Shown here piece by piece: positions 8,336 through 15,736 of a stretch of DNA of 32,541 nt. The DNA comes from an uncultured Chitinophagales bacterium. Its GTDB lineage: Bacteria > Bacteroidota > Bacteroidia > Chitinophagales > JAHDHT01. The notes beneath the pieces are model-generated. The model searched no databases and was not told the DNA's origin. It was given only the letters and a program-made list of their open reading frames with translations. The DNA is taken from NCBI GenBank assembly GCA_938023075.1, contig CALHDG010000072.1, positions 1 to 32,541 of the forward strand, given 5' to 3'. Position numbers and translations under genes: made by a program. Each line of letters begins with the position of its first letter. Position 1 is the first letter of the stretch.

Positions 8336-8653
8336 ATGAAGGTCTTTAAAATTACCAGCGTCGTGCTAATAATTACATTAATAACCTGGGGTTGTAACCA
8401 AAGTGGAGAGAAAGAAAGTAAAGGAAAAAGGCAAGACTCAAAGCCAGCGCAAGTGCAACAAACATCTCCTACTGGAGACGTTGACCAATATGGCAGAAAA
8501 CCAGGCGATCAACATTACGGGCACGACCATGATATAAATTCTCATCAACCGGCAACTCAATTGAATACCCCATCAGCCATTCCGCCAACCGGTGAACCAG
8601 ATAAATACGGCAGAAAACCTGGAGATGCGCATTACGGGCATGATCATGAGTAG
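8336..8653 (+). CDS. His-rich lipoprotein with two YGRKPGD-x-HYGHDH repeats
   Basis: 105 residues. The N-terminal hydrophobic segment ends in ITWGC, a lipobox of the relaxed Bacteroidota kind, with C20 the likely lipidated residue. A charged linker follows, then two copies of a roughly 22-residue repeat, PTG(D/E)xDxYGRKPGDxHYGHDH(D/E), at about 45-66 and 83-105; the second copy forms the C-terminus. Clustered His and Asp suggest binding of a divalent metal such as zinc, nickel or copper, but this is inference from composition. No enzyme fold is present. It stands alone, with no metal transporter or regulator nearby. Confidence 0.75.
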   Translation: MKVFKITSVVLIITLITWGCNQSGEKESKGKRQDSKPAQVQQTSPTGDVDQYGRKPGDQHYGHDHDINSHQPATQLNTPSAIPPTGEPDKYGRKPGDAHYGHDHE

Positions 8654-9107
8654 TATCCAATAACGGTTATTGTATTTCATTGTGTGGAAACTCCTGCGCT
8701 AAGGTTTGACTAATTAGATAAGTTTATCTAAATTATAATGTAGATGACACAGTATTAAAATTATTAGCTCAAGTTTCGGCAATAAATTGGTATCTAAAAA
8801 TAGGTTTGAGCTTACTATCTTCTCTAATTAAATGAGAAACCCTCCCTTAATTAAAAGGTAGTTAGTGGTTTATGCTATTCTATTCTTTTGTAGCATTACT
8901 TAGCTCAATTTCACCAAAATAAATTAAAAATTTTAGTGTCGCTTTTTATATTCAAATTTGCTAAGTTATATTTACCATTCTATAAACCAGTTAACATATA
9001 AAAACTGAAGTTCATAAAATAAAGGTTGCCTAACCTATACATTAATTTTTGCTCAACTTAAGCCTATAGCCATCATATAAAATTAGTACTTTTGCAGTAT
9101 AGTAAAA
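8654..9107. other. 454-bp intergenic region with a half copy of family C
   Basis: Positions 8904-8962 (tttcaccaaaataaatt and following) match the right half of the 157-bp element at 15135-15291 almost base for base. The matching left half is absent, so this is a decayed or truncated copy. A TACTTTTG box lies at 9087-9094. The remainder is AT-rich without a recognisable feature. Confidence 0.65.
9087..9094 (+). promoter_or_regulatory. -7 box (TACTTTTG)
   Basis: It matches TAnnTTTG and ends 13 bases before the ATG at 9108, giving a very short leader. No clear -33 box is visible. Confidence 0.5.
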
Positions 9108-9470
9108 ATGGAATTAGATAAAACCATTATTGAAAGTATTGATATTGATATTATTTCTTACGAAGATTATTTGAAAGAAGTAGCAGAGATGGTGATGGCA
9201 AATGAGGTAACTAAATATCCAATTTTTGTACTGCACCAAAAAAACAGCATTAATATAGGGCGACCAATTATTGATTTTAATAGAAGTAAAACAAAATGGT
9301 CGGTCAATATTTCGCATTTGGAAGAGTTTGTATTGAAAGATATTGTGAAGAAAAACAGTGTGGATGCCTTTAGGAAAGTATATAAAAATCCATCAGAATA
9401 TATATGCATTTTTGTGTTGGATAAAAGCATAGCCAATTTCATTTTCAGACCCTTTACTTCTAAAATTTAA
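9108..9470 (+). CDS. Conserved Bacteroidota protein of unknown function
   Basis: 120 residues, no signal peptide or membrane segment, hence probably cytoplasmic. The pattern (acidic N-terminus, YEDYLKEVAEMVMANEVTKYPIFVLHQ, GRPIIDF, WSVNISHLEEFV, then YICIFVLDKSIANFIFRPF) is one I know as a recurrent small Bacteroidota protein without assigned function. It precedes the M16 peptidase operon by 105 bases with its own promoter-like box, so it need not be part of that operon. Confidence 0.75.
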   Translation: MELDKTIIESIDIDIISYEDYLKEVAEMVMANEVTKYPIFVLHQKNSINIGRPIIDFNRSKTKWSVNISHLEEFVLKDIVKKNSVDAFRKVYKNPSEYICIFVLDKSIANFIFRPFTSKI

Positions 9471-9575
9471 TAGTTTTATGGTATGATTAATCTCATCAAA
9501 ATAAATAAAATTATTTATTGAATATAGGAAGCCTTAAAACAGCAACTCAACAATAAATGAAGCGATTACAACAGT

Positions 9576-10817
9576 ATGATCGATTATAAAAAATTTAAGT
9601 TAGACAATGGCCTGCGCTTAATGGTACACGAAGATGATAGCACAGCAATGGCTGCCGTAAATATATTATATGATGTGGGCGCACGCGATGAAACACCAGA
9701 TAAAACAGGCTTTGCCCATTTGTTTGAACATTTAATGTTTGGCGGATCAATAAACGTAGCCGATTTTGATACTGCCTTACAAGCGGCAGGCGGAACCAAC
9801 AATGCCTTCACCACTAGCGACATTACCAATTATTACGACTTAATACCGGCAATTAATTTAGAAACCGCTTTATGGTTAGAAAGCGACCGGATGTTGGGTT
9901 TAGATTTTAGTCGACAAGCCTTAGATGTACAAAAAAAAGTAGTGAGTGAAGAGTTTAAAGAACACTACTTAAATCAACCTTATGGAGAAGTTTGGCACAA
10001 AATGCTATCGATGAGTTATACCAAACACCCGTATGGCTGGCCCGTAATTGGTAAAAATTTACAACACATTGATAATTTTGTGTTAGATGATGTAAAGGCT
10101 TTCTTTAAAAAACATTATTGCCCTAATAAGGCTATTATAACTATTGCCGGTGGAGTAAAAACCGGAGAAGTACTCGAGTTGGTGAAAAAATGGTTTGGCG
10201 ATATTCCGCCTGGGGCAAACTTAAACCGGCAATTGCCAACTGAGCCTGCACAAACACAACAAGTTAAACAACAAATGGAAGCAGCCGTTCCTTTAAACGC
10301 CTTGTATATGGCTTTCAAAATTCCGGCACGCTTGCATCAAAACTATTATGCTGCCGATTTTATGTCGGATATTTTATCGCACGGGCGATCGTCAAGACTA
10401 TACCAAAGCTTGGTGAAAGAACAGCAATTGTTTAGTAACATTAGTGCCTATGTTACGGCTAATATTGATCCTGGTTTGTTGTATATTGAAGGGAAACTGC
10501 ACGAGCAAGTGGCTATGGAAACAGCTGAGCAAGCCGTTTGGGATGAACTCAATCAACTAAAAAGTGAACACTTAAACGAGCAAGAGTTGGTTAAGGTAAA
10601 ACACAAAATTGAATCGCACATAGAGTTTTCGCAAAGTAAAATTTTAAACCGTGCGATAGATTTAAGCTACTTTGAATTAATAGGGGATGTAGAGCTAATT
10701 AATACCGAAGCAACTTGTTACAGCAACTTAACTACTAAGGCTATTAAAGATGCTGCAGAACAATATTTAACAGAAGAAAACGCTTGTACTTTACACTATT
10801 ACGCTTCACAAAATTAA
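9576..10817 (+). CDS. M16 family zinc metallopeptidase, catalytic subunit
   Basis: 413 residues. The inverted zinc motif HLFEH lies at 48-52 (H48 and H52 zinc ligands, E51 base), and the third ligand is in VVSEEFKEH at about 125-126. The rest fits the M16_C domain. There is no signal peptide, unlike many periplasmic members, so it probably works in the cytoplasm unless exported by another route. It is followed after 16 bases by a second M16 gene that lacks the zinc motif. Catalytic/non-catalytic pairs of this kind act as heterodimers on peptides or small unfolded proteins. Confidence 0.9.
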   Translation: MIDYKKFKLDNGLRLMVHEDDSTAMAAVNILYDVGARDETPDKTGFAHLFEHLMFGGSINVADFDTALQAAGGTNNAFTTSDITNYYDLIPAINLETALWLESDRMLGLDFSRQALDVQKKVVSEEFKEHYLNQPYGEVWHKMLSMSYTKHPYGWPVIGKNLQHIDNFVLDDVKAFFKKHYCPNKAIITIAGGVKTGEVLELVKKWFGDIPPGANLNRQLPTEPAQTQQVKQQMEAAVPLNALYMAFKIPARLHQNYYAADFMSDILSHGRSSRLYQSLVKEQQLFSNISAYVTANIDPGLLYIEGKLHEQVAMETAEQAVWDELNQLKSEHLNEQELVKVKHKIESHIEFSQSKILNRAIDLSYFELIGDVELINTEATCYSNLTTKAIKDAAEQYLTEENACTLHYYASQN

Positions 10818-10833
10818 ATTGATTTAAATTAAA

Positions 10834-12108
10834 TTGAATAGAACCAATACGCCGGCAATAAAGCTACTAAATCAAATACCCTTAAACGAAGCTGACAGCA
10901 TAGAATTGGTGCCTGGTGTGAAAGCCTATTTAGTAAAGGGTGGCAAAAAGGAAGTGGTTAAAATACAAACCTATTTTAATGCAGGCAGGTGGCAAGAGCC
11001 GCAAAAGTTAGTAGCTCAACTAACCGCTACTATGCTTAAAGAAGGCACCAAAAATTTATCAGCTAAAGCCCTTGCCGAAAAAATTGATTATTATGGGGCT
11101 ACCTTAAGTGCCAGAGCGCATTTTGATTACGCAAGTATTACCGTAAGTACTATGCGTAAATTTTTACCGCAAGTGATGGACATTAAACGGGAAATTATTG
11201 CTGCCTCAATTTTTCCTGAAAAAGAGTTGAATATTATTTTAAGCAATTTAAAACAAAAACTTGCCGTACTTAAAGAGAAACCAAGTTACCTGGCTTCTAC
11301 TCAATTTTACAAATCTATTTTTGGAGCAGCGCATCCTTATGGTTATGATGTTGATGTGGAAGATTACAATCAATTATCAGTAGAAAAGTTGTTTCAATTT
11401 TATCAAGATCAATATCAATCGAGTTATCCAACCGTATACATATCTGGTAAATTTGGTGAAGCAGAAATTCAAAAGATAAGAGAATGTTATACCGGTTTGT
11501 TTACCATAAAATCTCAACCAAATAAAATTGTTCAACCAAATGAAGCACCTTACCAAGCCAGCACAAAAGTTTTATACAAAAAAGATGCCTTGCAAGCAGC
11601 TATCCGAATCGGCAAACCAATTGTAGGTAAACATCATCCTGATCGTTTTACCCTCAATTTTTTAAATGTTTTATTGGGCGGTTATTTTGGTTCGCGACTT
11701 ATGAGCAATATCCGCGAAGACAAGGGCTATACCTATGCTATCAATTCTTCCATCTCATCTTACATGCATAATTCTTATTTTTTAATTAGTACTGAAGTAG
11801 GCATTGATGTATGTGATGCCGCATTAAATGAAATTTTTAATGAAATTGATCGTTTAAAAAATGAACCGGTTAAACAAAAAGAATTGCAATTGGTTAAAAA
11901 TTATATTTCGGGGGCTTTGCTTCGCTTAATTGACGGACCCTTTAAAACCGATAATATTTTAAAGGGTTTATACGATTTTGGTTTAGATACCCGTTATTTT
12001 CAGGCATATGTTGATAAAGTAAAGCATATAACAGCCGAAGAAATTCAACAATGTGCCCAACAATATTTAAACAAAGAAACCTTAACACAAGTAATAGCGC
12101 GTAAATAA
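10834..12108 (+). CDS. M16 family peptidase-like partner, non-catalytic subunit
   Basis: 424 residues with the M16 fold but no HxxEH: the corresponding stretch reads LTATMLKEGTKNL. It keeps the Arg-Tyr pair in NIREDKGYTYAINSS, which in this family helps hold substrate for the active partner. The start is TTG at 10834, 16 bases after the previous stop; no ATG is near. The gene is followed after 4 bases by the T9SS-exported protein, so the three genes form one operon. Confidence 0.88.
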   Translation: MNRTNTPAIKLLNQIPLNEADSIELVPGVKAYLVKGGKKEVVKIQTYFNAGRWQEPQKLVAQLTATMLKEGTKNLSAKALAEKIDYYGATLSARAHFDYASITVSTMRKFLPQVMDIKREIIAASIFPEKELNIILSNLKQKLAVLKEKPSYLASTQFYKSIFGAAHPYGYDVDVEDYNQLSVEKLFQFYQDQYQSSYPTVYISGKFGEAEIQKIRECYTGLFTIKSQPNKIVQPNEAPYQASTKVLYKKDALQAAIRIGKPIVGKHHPDRFTLNFLNVLLGGYFGSRLMSNIREDKGYTYAINSSISSYMHNSYFLISTEVGIDVCDAALNEIFNEIDRLKNEPVKQKELQLVKNYISGALLRLIDGPFKTDNILKGLYDFGLDTRYFQAYVDKVKHITAEEIQQCAQQYLNKETLTQVIARK

Positions 12109-12112
12109 AATA

Positions 12113-13900
12113 ATGAGAAGCCGTAGTTTTATAAGCCTTATATCTTTTATGATATTAATAGCGATGTCAGTGATGTCTGCTCGGGCACAAAATTTACCGC
12201 CAGTAAGTTTAGATTGTGTCAACAATATTAATAATGGCGTAATTGAAATTACCTGGAGTGCCAATACTGCAGATTGCAATAGCTTCGAAAACTATGGAGT
12301 ATATGTATCGCCGAACCGTTTAAGCGGATTTACTTTAGTTGCCGAAATAGATGATGAGAATAATACCACTTTTGTTGATTCTGTATCGGCTAACTTAAGT
12401 AACACTTTTTTATTTTATTATGTGCTTAGAAATTGTGATGGAGAAACCTCAGTACATTCAGATACTTTGGATAATGAACGCCCTAAATTTCCTATAGTAG
12501 ATTACATAACCGTTGTTGGAGATGAGGTTGAAATAAAATGGCAAGAAAGTGTTTCGCCAGAAGCCGATGCTTATATTGTTCATTACTTTACCGATAATGG
12601 TTTTGTAAGAATAGATACGGTAAATAACAGCAATTTGATATACACGCATACCGCTGCGAAGCCGGCTGAACAAACAGAACGGTACACCATTTCTACCATT
12701 GATGCTTGTAAAGAAGAAGGGGCGCAAAACACCTTAGTATCAGAAACAATTTATTTGCAAGCCCTTAGCACCTCTTGTAGCAATGATGTGTTTTTAAATT
12801 GGACGCCTTATCAGGGTTGGATAAATGGGCTGGACTCCTATGAAATATATGTTTCATATAACGGGGATGCTTTTAGTGTTATTGATACGGTAGATAACGA
12901 TGTAGATCGATATAATTTTTCCAATACCCGGCAAAATATTACTGAATTGTGTGTGCAGGTAAAAGCTTTGCGAGCAGGCGATTTGGCAGAATCTAACTCC
13001 AATACCTCTTGTGTAGACTTAACAGCTTCTAGCTCAAACAACCCAGAATATCTTTACATAAGAAACCTCACCATTTTAGATGATGGAAGTATACAAATAG
13101 AATATTATATAGATACTTCGGTAAATATTGAAACGGTAAGGTATTTTAGTGGATCGTCGGTAGACGATTTAAGCGTGATAGAGACCGAGTTAGTTGGCAA
13201 TAATTTTGGTTCTTTTAATGCTTTTAATGATAGGCTTTCTGATAGTAGAAATCGTATTTTAACCTATCAAGTAGAAGTAGAAGATAGTTGTGGTACGCGC
13301 TACGGATCAAAATTTGCGCGCACCATTCATTTAACCGGTAAGCCCGATGGTGCCAACACCAATTATTTGTTTTGGACGGGCTATGGCATTCATCATGGAA
13401 CGGTAAATGGGTATACGGTTTACCGGCAAGAATTAGATGGTACGTTTGTAGAAGTTGGCAACACCATTGGCGATATGGTTCAGTTTAGTGAAGATGTGCA
13501 ATTTTTGCAACCCAATGAAAATGGAGAAATCTGTTACCGCGTTGAAGCCGATTATAATATTGATTTTCCATTGTTGCCATCCGAACGCTTAACTTCCTTA
13601 TCTAATGTGTTTTGTATTCCTCAACCCGGCAGAATTTTGGCTCCCAATGCCTTTGCACCAAACGGTGTCAATTCTGTTTTTAAACCGGTTACAACTAATA
13701 TTGATCCGTCAAACTATAAAATGGTAATTATGAACCGATGGGGTGGGGTGGTGTTTGAGAGCAACAACCCGGAAGATGGATGGGATGGCACTTACCAAGG
13801 TAGAGATGCATTAGAAGGCGTTTATGCTTACTATTTTAGCTACTCCGGTTTTGATGGTGAATTGCGTGAGAAAAAAGGAACCGTGTTGTTGTTGCGCTAA
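12113..13900 (+). CDS. Secreted protein with gliding-motility-associated (type B) T9SS sorting domain
   Basis: 595 residues. A signal peptide (ending MSARAQ, about 26) is followed by four or five fibronectin III-like beta modules (for example EITWSANTADCNSFENYGVY, EIKWQESVSPEADAYIVHY and FLNWTPYQGW), then a C-terminal domain of about 85 residues beginning APNAFAPNGVNSVFKP with MNRWGGVVFES and GWDGTYQGRDALEGVYAYY. This is the CHU_C/type B sorting domain used by type IX secretion, so the protein should be surface-exposed or released. It lies 4 bases behind the M16 pair. Translational coupling suggests co-expression; whether the peptidases act on it is not shown. Confidence 0.9.
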   Translation: MRSRSFISLISFMILIAMSVMSARAQNLPPVSLDCVNNINNGVIEITWSANTADCNSFENYGVYVSPNRLSGFTLVAEIDDENNTTFVDSVSANLSNTFLFYYVLRNCDGETSVHSDTLDNERPKFPIVDYITVVGDEVEIKWQESVSPEADAYIVHYFTDNGFVRIDTVNNSNLIYTHTAAKPAEQTERYTISTIDACKEEGAQNTLVSETIYLQALSTSCSNDVFLNWTPYQGWINGLDSYEIYVSYNGDAFSVIDTVDNDVDRYNFSNTRQNITELCVQVKALRAGDLAESNSNTSCVDLTASSSNNPEYLYIRNLTILDDGSIQIEYYIDTSVNIETVRYFSGSSVDDLSVIETELVGNNFGSFNAFNDRLSDSRNRILTYQVEVEDSCGTRYGSKFARTIHLTGKPDGANTNYLFWTGYGIHHGTVNGYTVYRQELDGTFVEVGNTIGDMVQFSEDVQFLQPNENGEICYRVEADYNIDFPLLPSERLTSLSNVFCIPQPGRILAPNAFAPNGVNSVFKPVTTNIDPSNYKMVIMNRWGGVVFESNNPEDGWDGTYQGRDALEGVYAYYFSYSGFDGELREKKGTVLLLR

Positions 13901-13907
13901 TTTTTTA

Positions 13908-14126
13908 TTAAGATTTGAATTTGGAATTTATTTTTTGATTCATGATCAGAGCAACTTCTCGATCAATAGAATTATCTGATTTTTTCAACTGATTAATGAT
14001 TTCCTGATGATCTCTTTCATTTCTGTTTTGAGATAACTTATATGCCCCTTGTATGTCAGTTATGAAAACCTTAAAGCCGGTGATTCCGTTTAGCTGTTTC
14101 ATAGTTTGGTCAGAAAAATCTTGCAT
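13908..14126 (-). pseudogene. paiB-like remnant (FMN-binding regulator, C-terminus only)
   Basis: The 72-residue frame (LNGITGFKVFITDIQGAYKL, then SQNRNERDHQEIINQL) matches the C-terminal end of PaiB-type FMN-binding negative regulators, whose members are about 200 residues long. The N-terminal two thirds, including the flavin-binding part, is missing and the match stops near 14126. Beyond it is unrelated sequence carrying a plus-strand membrane ORF. The family assignment is from memory of the motif GFxxxITxxxGxxKLSQNR. Confidence 0.65.
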
Positions 14127-14451
14127 CCGTACCGGATTGTCAACGTTGGCTTGTCTTCAACAAATTAGTAGTATTGGTGGAACTATAGTTGTAATAATCG
14201 TTTTATTATCCTTCAAAAGAAATAAGGATGCTTGTTATAATCCAACATGGTTCATGTTTTGGATATACGTTTCAATTATTACAATAATGTTTGTTGTAAT
14301 AAAATTTTGGATGATCTCGAATGTGTTCCAAACAAATATTCATTATTTGGTTATGATGGCTTTAACTTTTCTATCTTCTTTTTTTGTTGGATTATGTATT
14401 GTCTGTTTTTTCTTTGCTCTAGTTCAAAAAACTTTTTCAAAATTTAAATGA
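14053..14451 (+). CDS. Small membrane protein, uncertain start
   Basis: The frame opens at 14053, but its first 25 codons are antisense to the paiB remnant, so the real start is probably later, for example the TTG near 14145. From there about 100 residues encode three hydrophobic segments: around GGTIVVIIVLL, around WFMFWIYVSIITIMFVVI, and around LVMMALTFLSSFFVGLCIVC. No family is recognised. It begins about where the paiB homology ends, so it may have arrived with the event that truncated paiB. Confidence 0.4.
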   Translation: MSVMKTLKPVIPFSCFIVWSEKSCIRTGLSTLACLQQISSIGGTIVVIIVLLSFKRNKDACYNPTWFMFWIYVSIITIMFVVIKFWMISNVFQTNIHYLVMMALTFLSSFFVGLCIVCFFFALVQKTFSKFK

Positions 14452-14619
14452 ACTAATGGGGGATACCAAATGGAAACACAACGCGCCATAGATATGAAAC
14501 AAAACCGCTTATAGGTTGCAATAAGTTTTCGCCATTACAGGGCTTTTTCAATTAAGCACAATTAAATGTAATAATACTTTACTTTTGGGGTTTATTGATT
14601 AGCGTAGTTTCAAATTTTT

Positions 14620-15135
14620 ATGAAGTGGTTTAATCTTATATTGTTGTTGCTTGTTGGTTTAGCAGTTGTGTTGGTACTTTTTTACGTGTTAAACAGCAAA
14701 AGCACGGGCGATAAAGCGCCACTCTTTACAGAAACACTCATCAATGGCAACACCTTTAACTTAGCTAATCAAAAAGGGCGATACACTTTACTGTCGTTTT
14801 GGGGCTCGTGGTGTCCGCCTTGTTTAAAAGATATTCCGAAATTAGTAGCATTCCATAAAAAATATGAAAACAAATCATTTAAAACTGCGCAGGGTTTTGA
14901 TATGGTTAGCATTGCCATTGAAAAAAGCGACAAACGCACCAAAGCCTTGATTAAGAAACACAATTTGTATTGGCCCTACCATATTATAAAAGTGAGTTCG
15001 TTGGTGTTAAAAGAACCACTTGCCCTAAAATATGGTGTCACTAACTTGCCTGCCAAAATACTGATTGATCCAAATGGAAAAATTGTTGGTAGACTAACTA
15101 TTGAAGAAGTTGATGCTTTTTTGCAGGATAAATAA
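14620..15135 (+). CDS. Membrane-anchored TlpA/ResA-like thioredoxin
   Basis: 171 residues. One N-terminal membrane segment (about 5-25) is followed by a thioredoxin fold with SFWGSWCPPC (catalytic C65 and C68) and the conserved cis-proline stretch NLPAKILIDPNG at about 142-153. Tethered to the inner membrane and facing the periplasm, members reduce disulfides during cytochrome c maturation or envelope protein folding; the CPPC variant fits ResA/TlpA-like redoxins. No cytochrome assembly gene is adjacent, so the substrate is open. Its TAA overlaps the first base of a family C element. Confidence 0.87.
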   Translation: MKWFNLILLLLVGLAVVLVLFYVLNSKSTGDKAPLFTETLINGNTFNLANQKGRYTLLSFWGSWCPPCLKDIPKLVAFHKKYENKSFKTAQGFDMVSIAIEKSDKRTKALIKKHNLYWPYHIIKVSSLVLKEPLALKYGVTNLPAKILIDPNGKIVGRLTIEEVDAFLQDK

Positions 15136-15291
15136 TACCAAATTGACCATAAAATGTAACACAAATTTCGTTTTATTGTTGGTGATATTTTCGTTAAAAA
15201 TACTCGCCGTAGCCGCTGGCTATGACTGCGTTTGAATCTCACCAAAATAAATTCAAAATTTTAGTGTCACTTTTTATAATCAAATTGGTAT
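15135..15291. mobile_element. 157-bp MITE-like element with long imperfect TIRs (family C)
   Basis: The ends ataccaaattga (15135-15146) and tcaaattggtat (15280-15291) are perfect inverted complements. The pairing extends inward for about 35 bases with mismatches: ataccaa-ttgaccataaaatgtaacac against the complement of gtgtcactttttataatc. There is no ORF inside. A clear target duplication is not visible. The element begins exactly at the stop codon of the thioredoxin gene. The right half recurs at 8904-8962. Confidence 0.75.
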
Positions 15292-15334
15292 AAGTTGAGA
15301 TTTATTAGATCGATCTCAAAAAAATGGGGATAAT

Positions 15335-15454
15335 ATTTTTTTAGAAGCGAAACAATCAACAACTAAAAAACATTGGTCCCGCTTTCCGCTCAAATGCTAT
15401 TGCAAGGCTTCAAAATCTGCGCTGCAAAATAGCATAACCGCTGCAATCGGGGCT
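15335..15454 (+). repeat. Family A hairpin element, copy 2
   Basis: Box 1 is atttttttagaagcgaaa (15335-15352). The left flank ggtcccgctttccgctcaa starts at 15375, the stem is ATGCTATT (15394-15401) with AATAGCAT (15428-15435), and the right flank aaccgctgcaatcggggct ends at 15454. The CCCG and CGGG in the flanks can also pair. The core is 80 bases long, the same as copy 1. Confidence 0.87.
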
Positions 15455-15505
15455 AGTTTGCAAACGTTGGTTTTTGTGGAAAGTTATCTGAATGCTCATC
15501 TTATC

Positions 15506-15736
15506 TTACCAAACAATTAATTTTTGTTGCAAACTTTGTTGATTGTTGCTGGTTTTAAAAATATACATACCTGCTTGAAAATTAGACAAATCTAAATAAG
15601 CGGTAGGCGTTTCGCTGATTTGTGTTTGCAATAAAACGCCGTTCATCGAATACAGTTCAATGTCAACAGGCAACTCCCAATCATCTGGAAATTTTACATA
15701 AAACCATCCTTCACTTGGATTAGGAAAAAGGAAAAA
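15506..15736 (-). pseudogene. Orphaned type A T9SS sorting domain
   Basis: Directly after the TAA at 15739-15737 the same minus-strand frame stays open for 76 codons to a TAA at 15508-15506. It encodes FFLFPNPSEGWFYVKFPD..., then IELYSMNGVLLQTQ, LDLSNFQAGMYIFKTS and a Lys/Val-ending tail. This is a complete type A T9SS C-terminal sorting domain (NPSxGxxxV, YxxxG, LxxGxY). It belongs with the upstream 790-residue protein and is separated from it by one stop codon. It has no start of its own. Confidence 0.85.
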
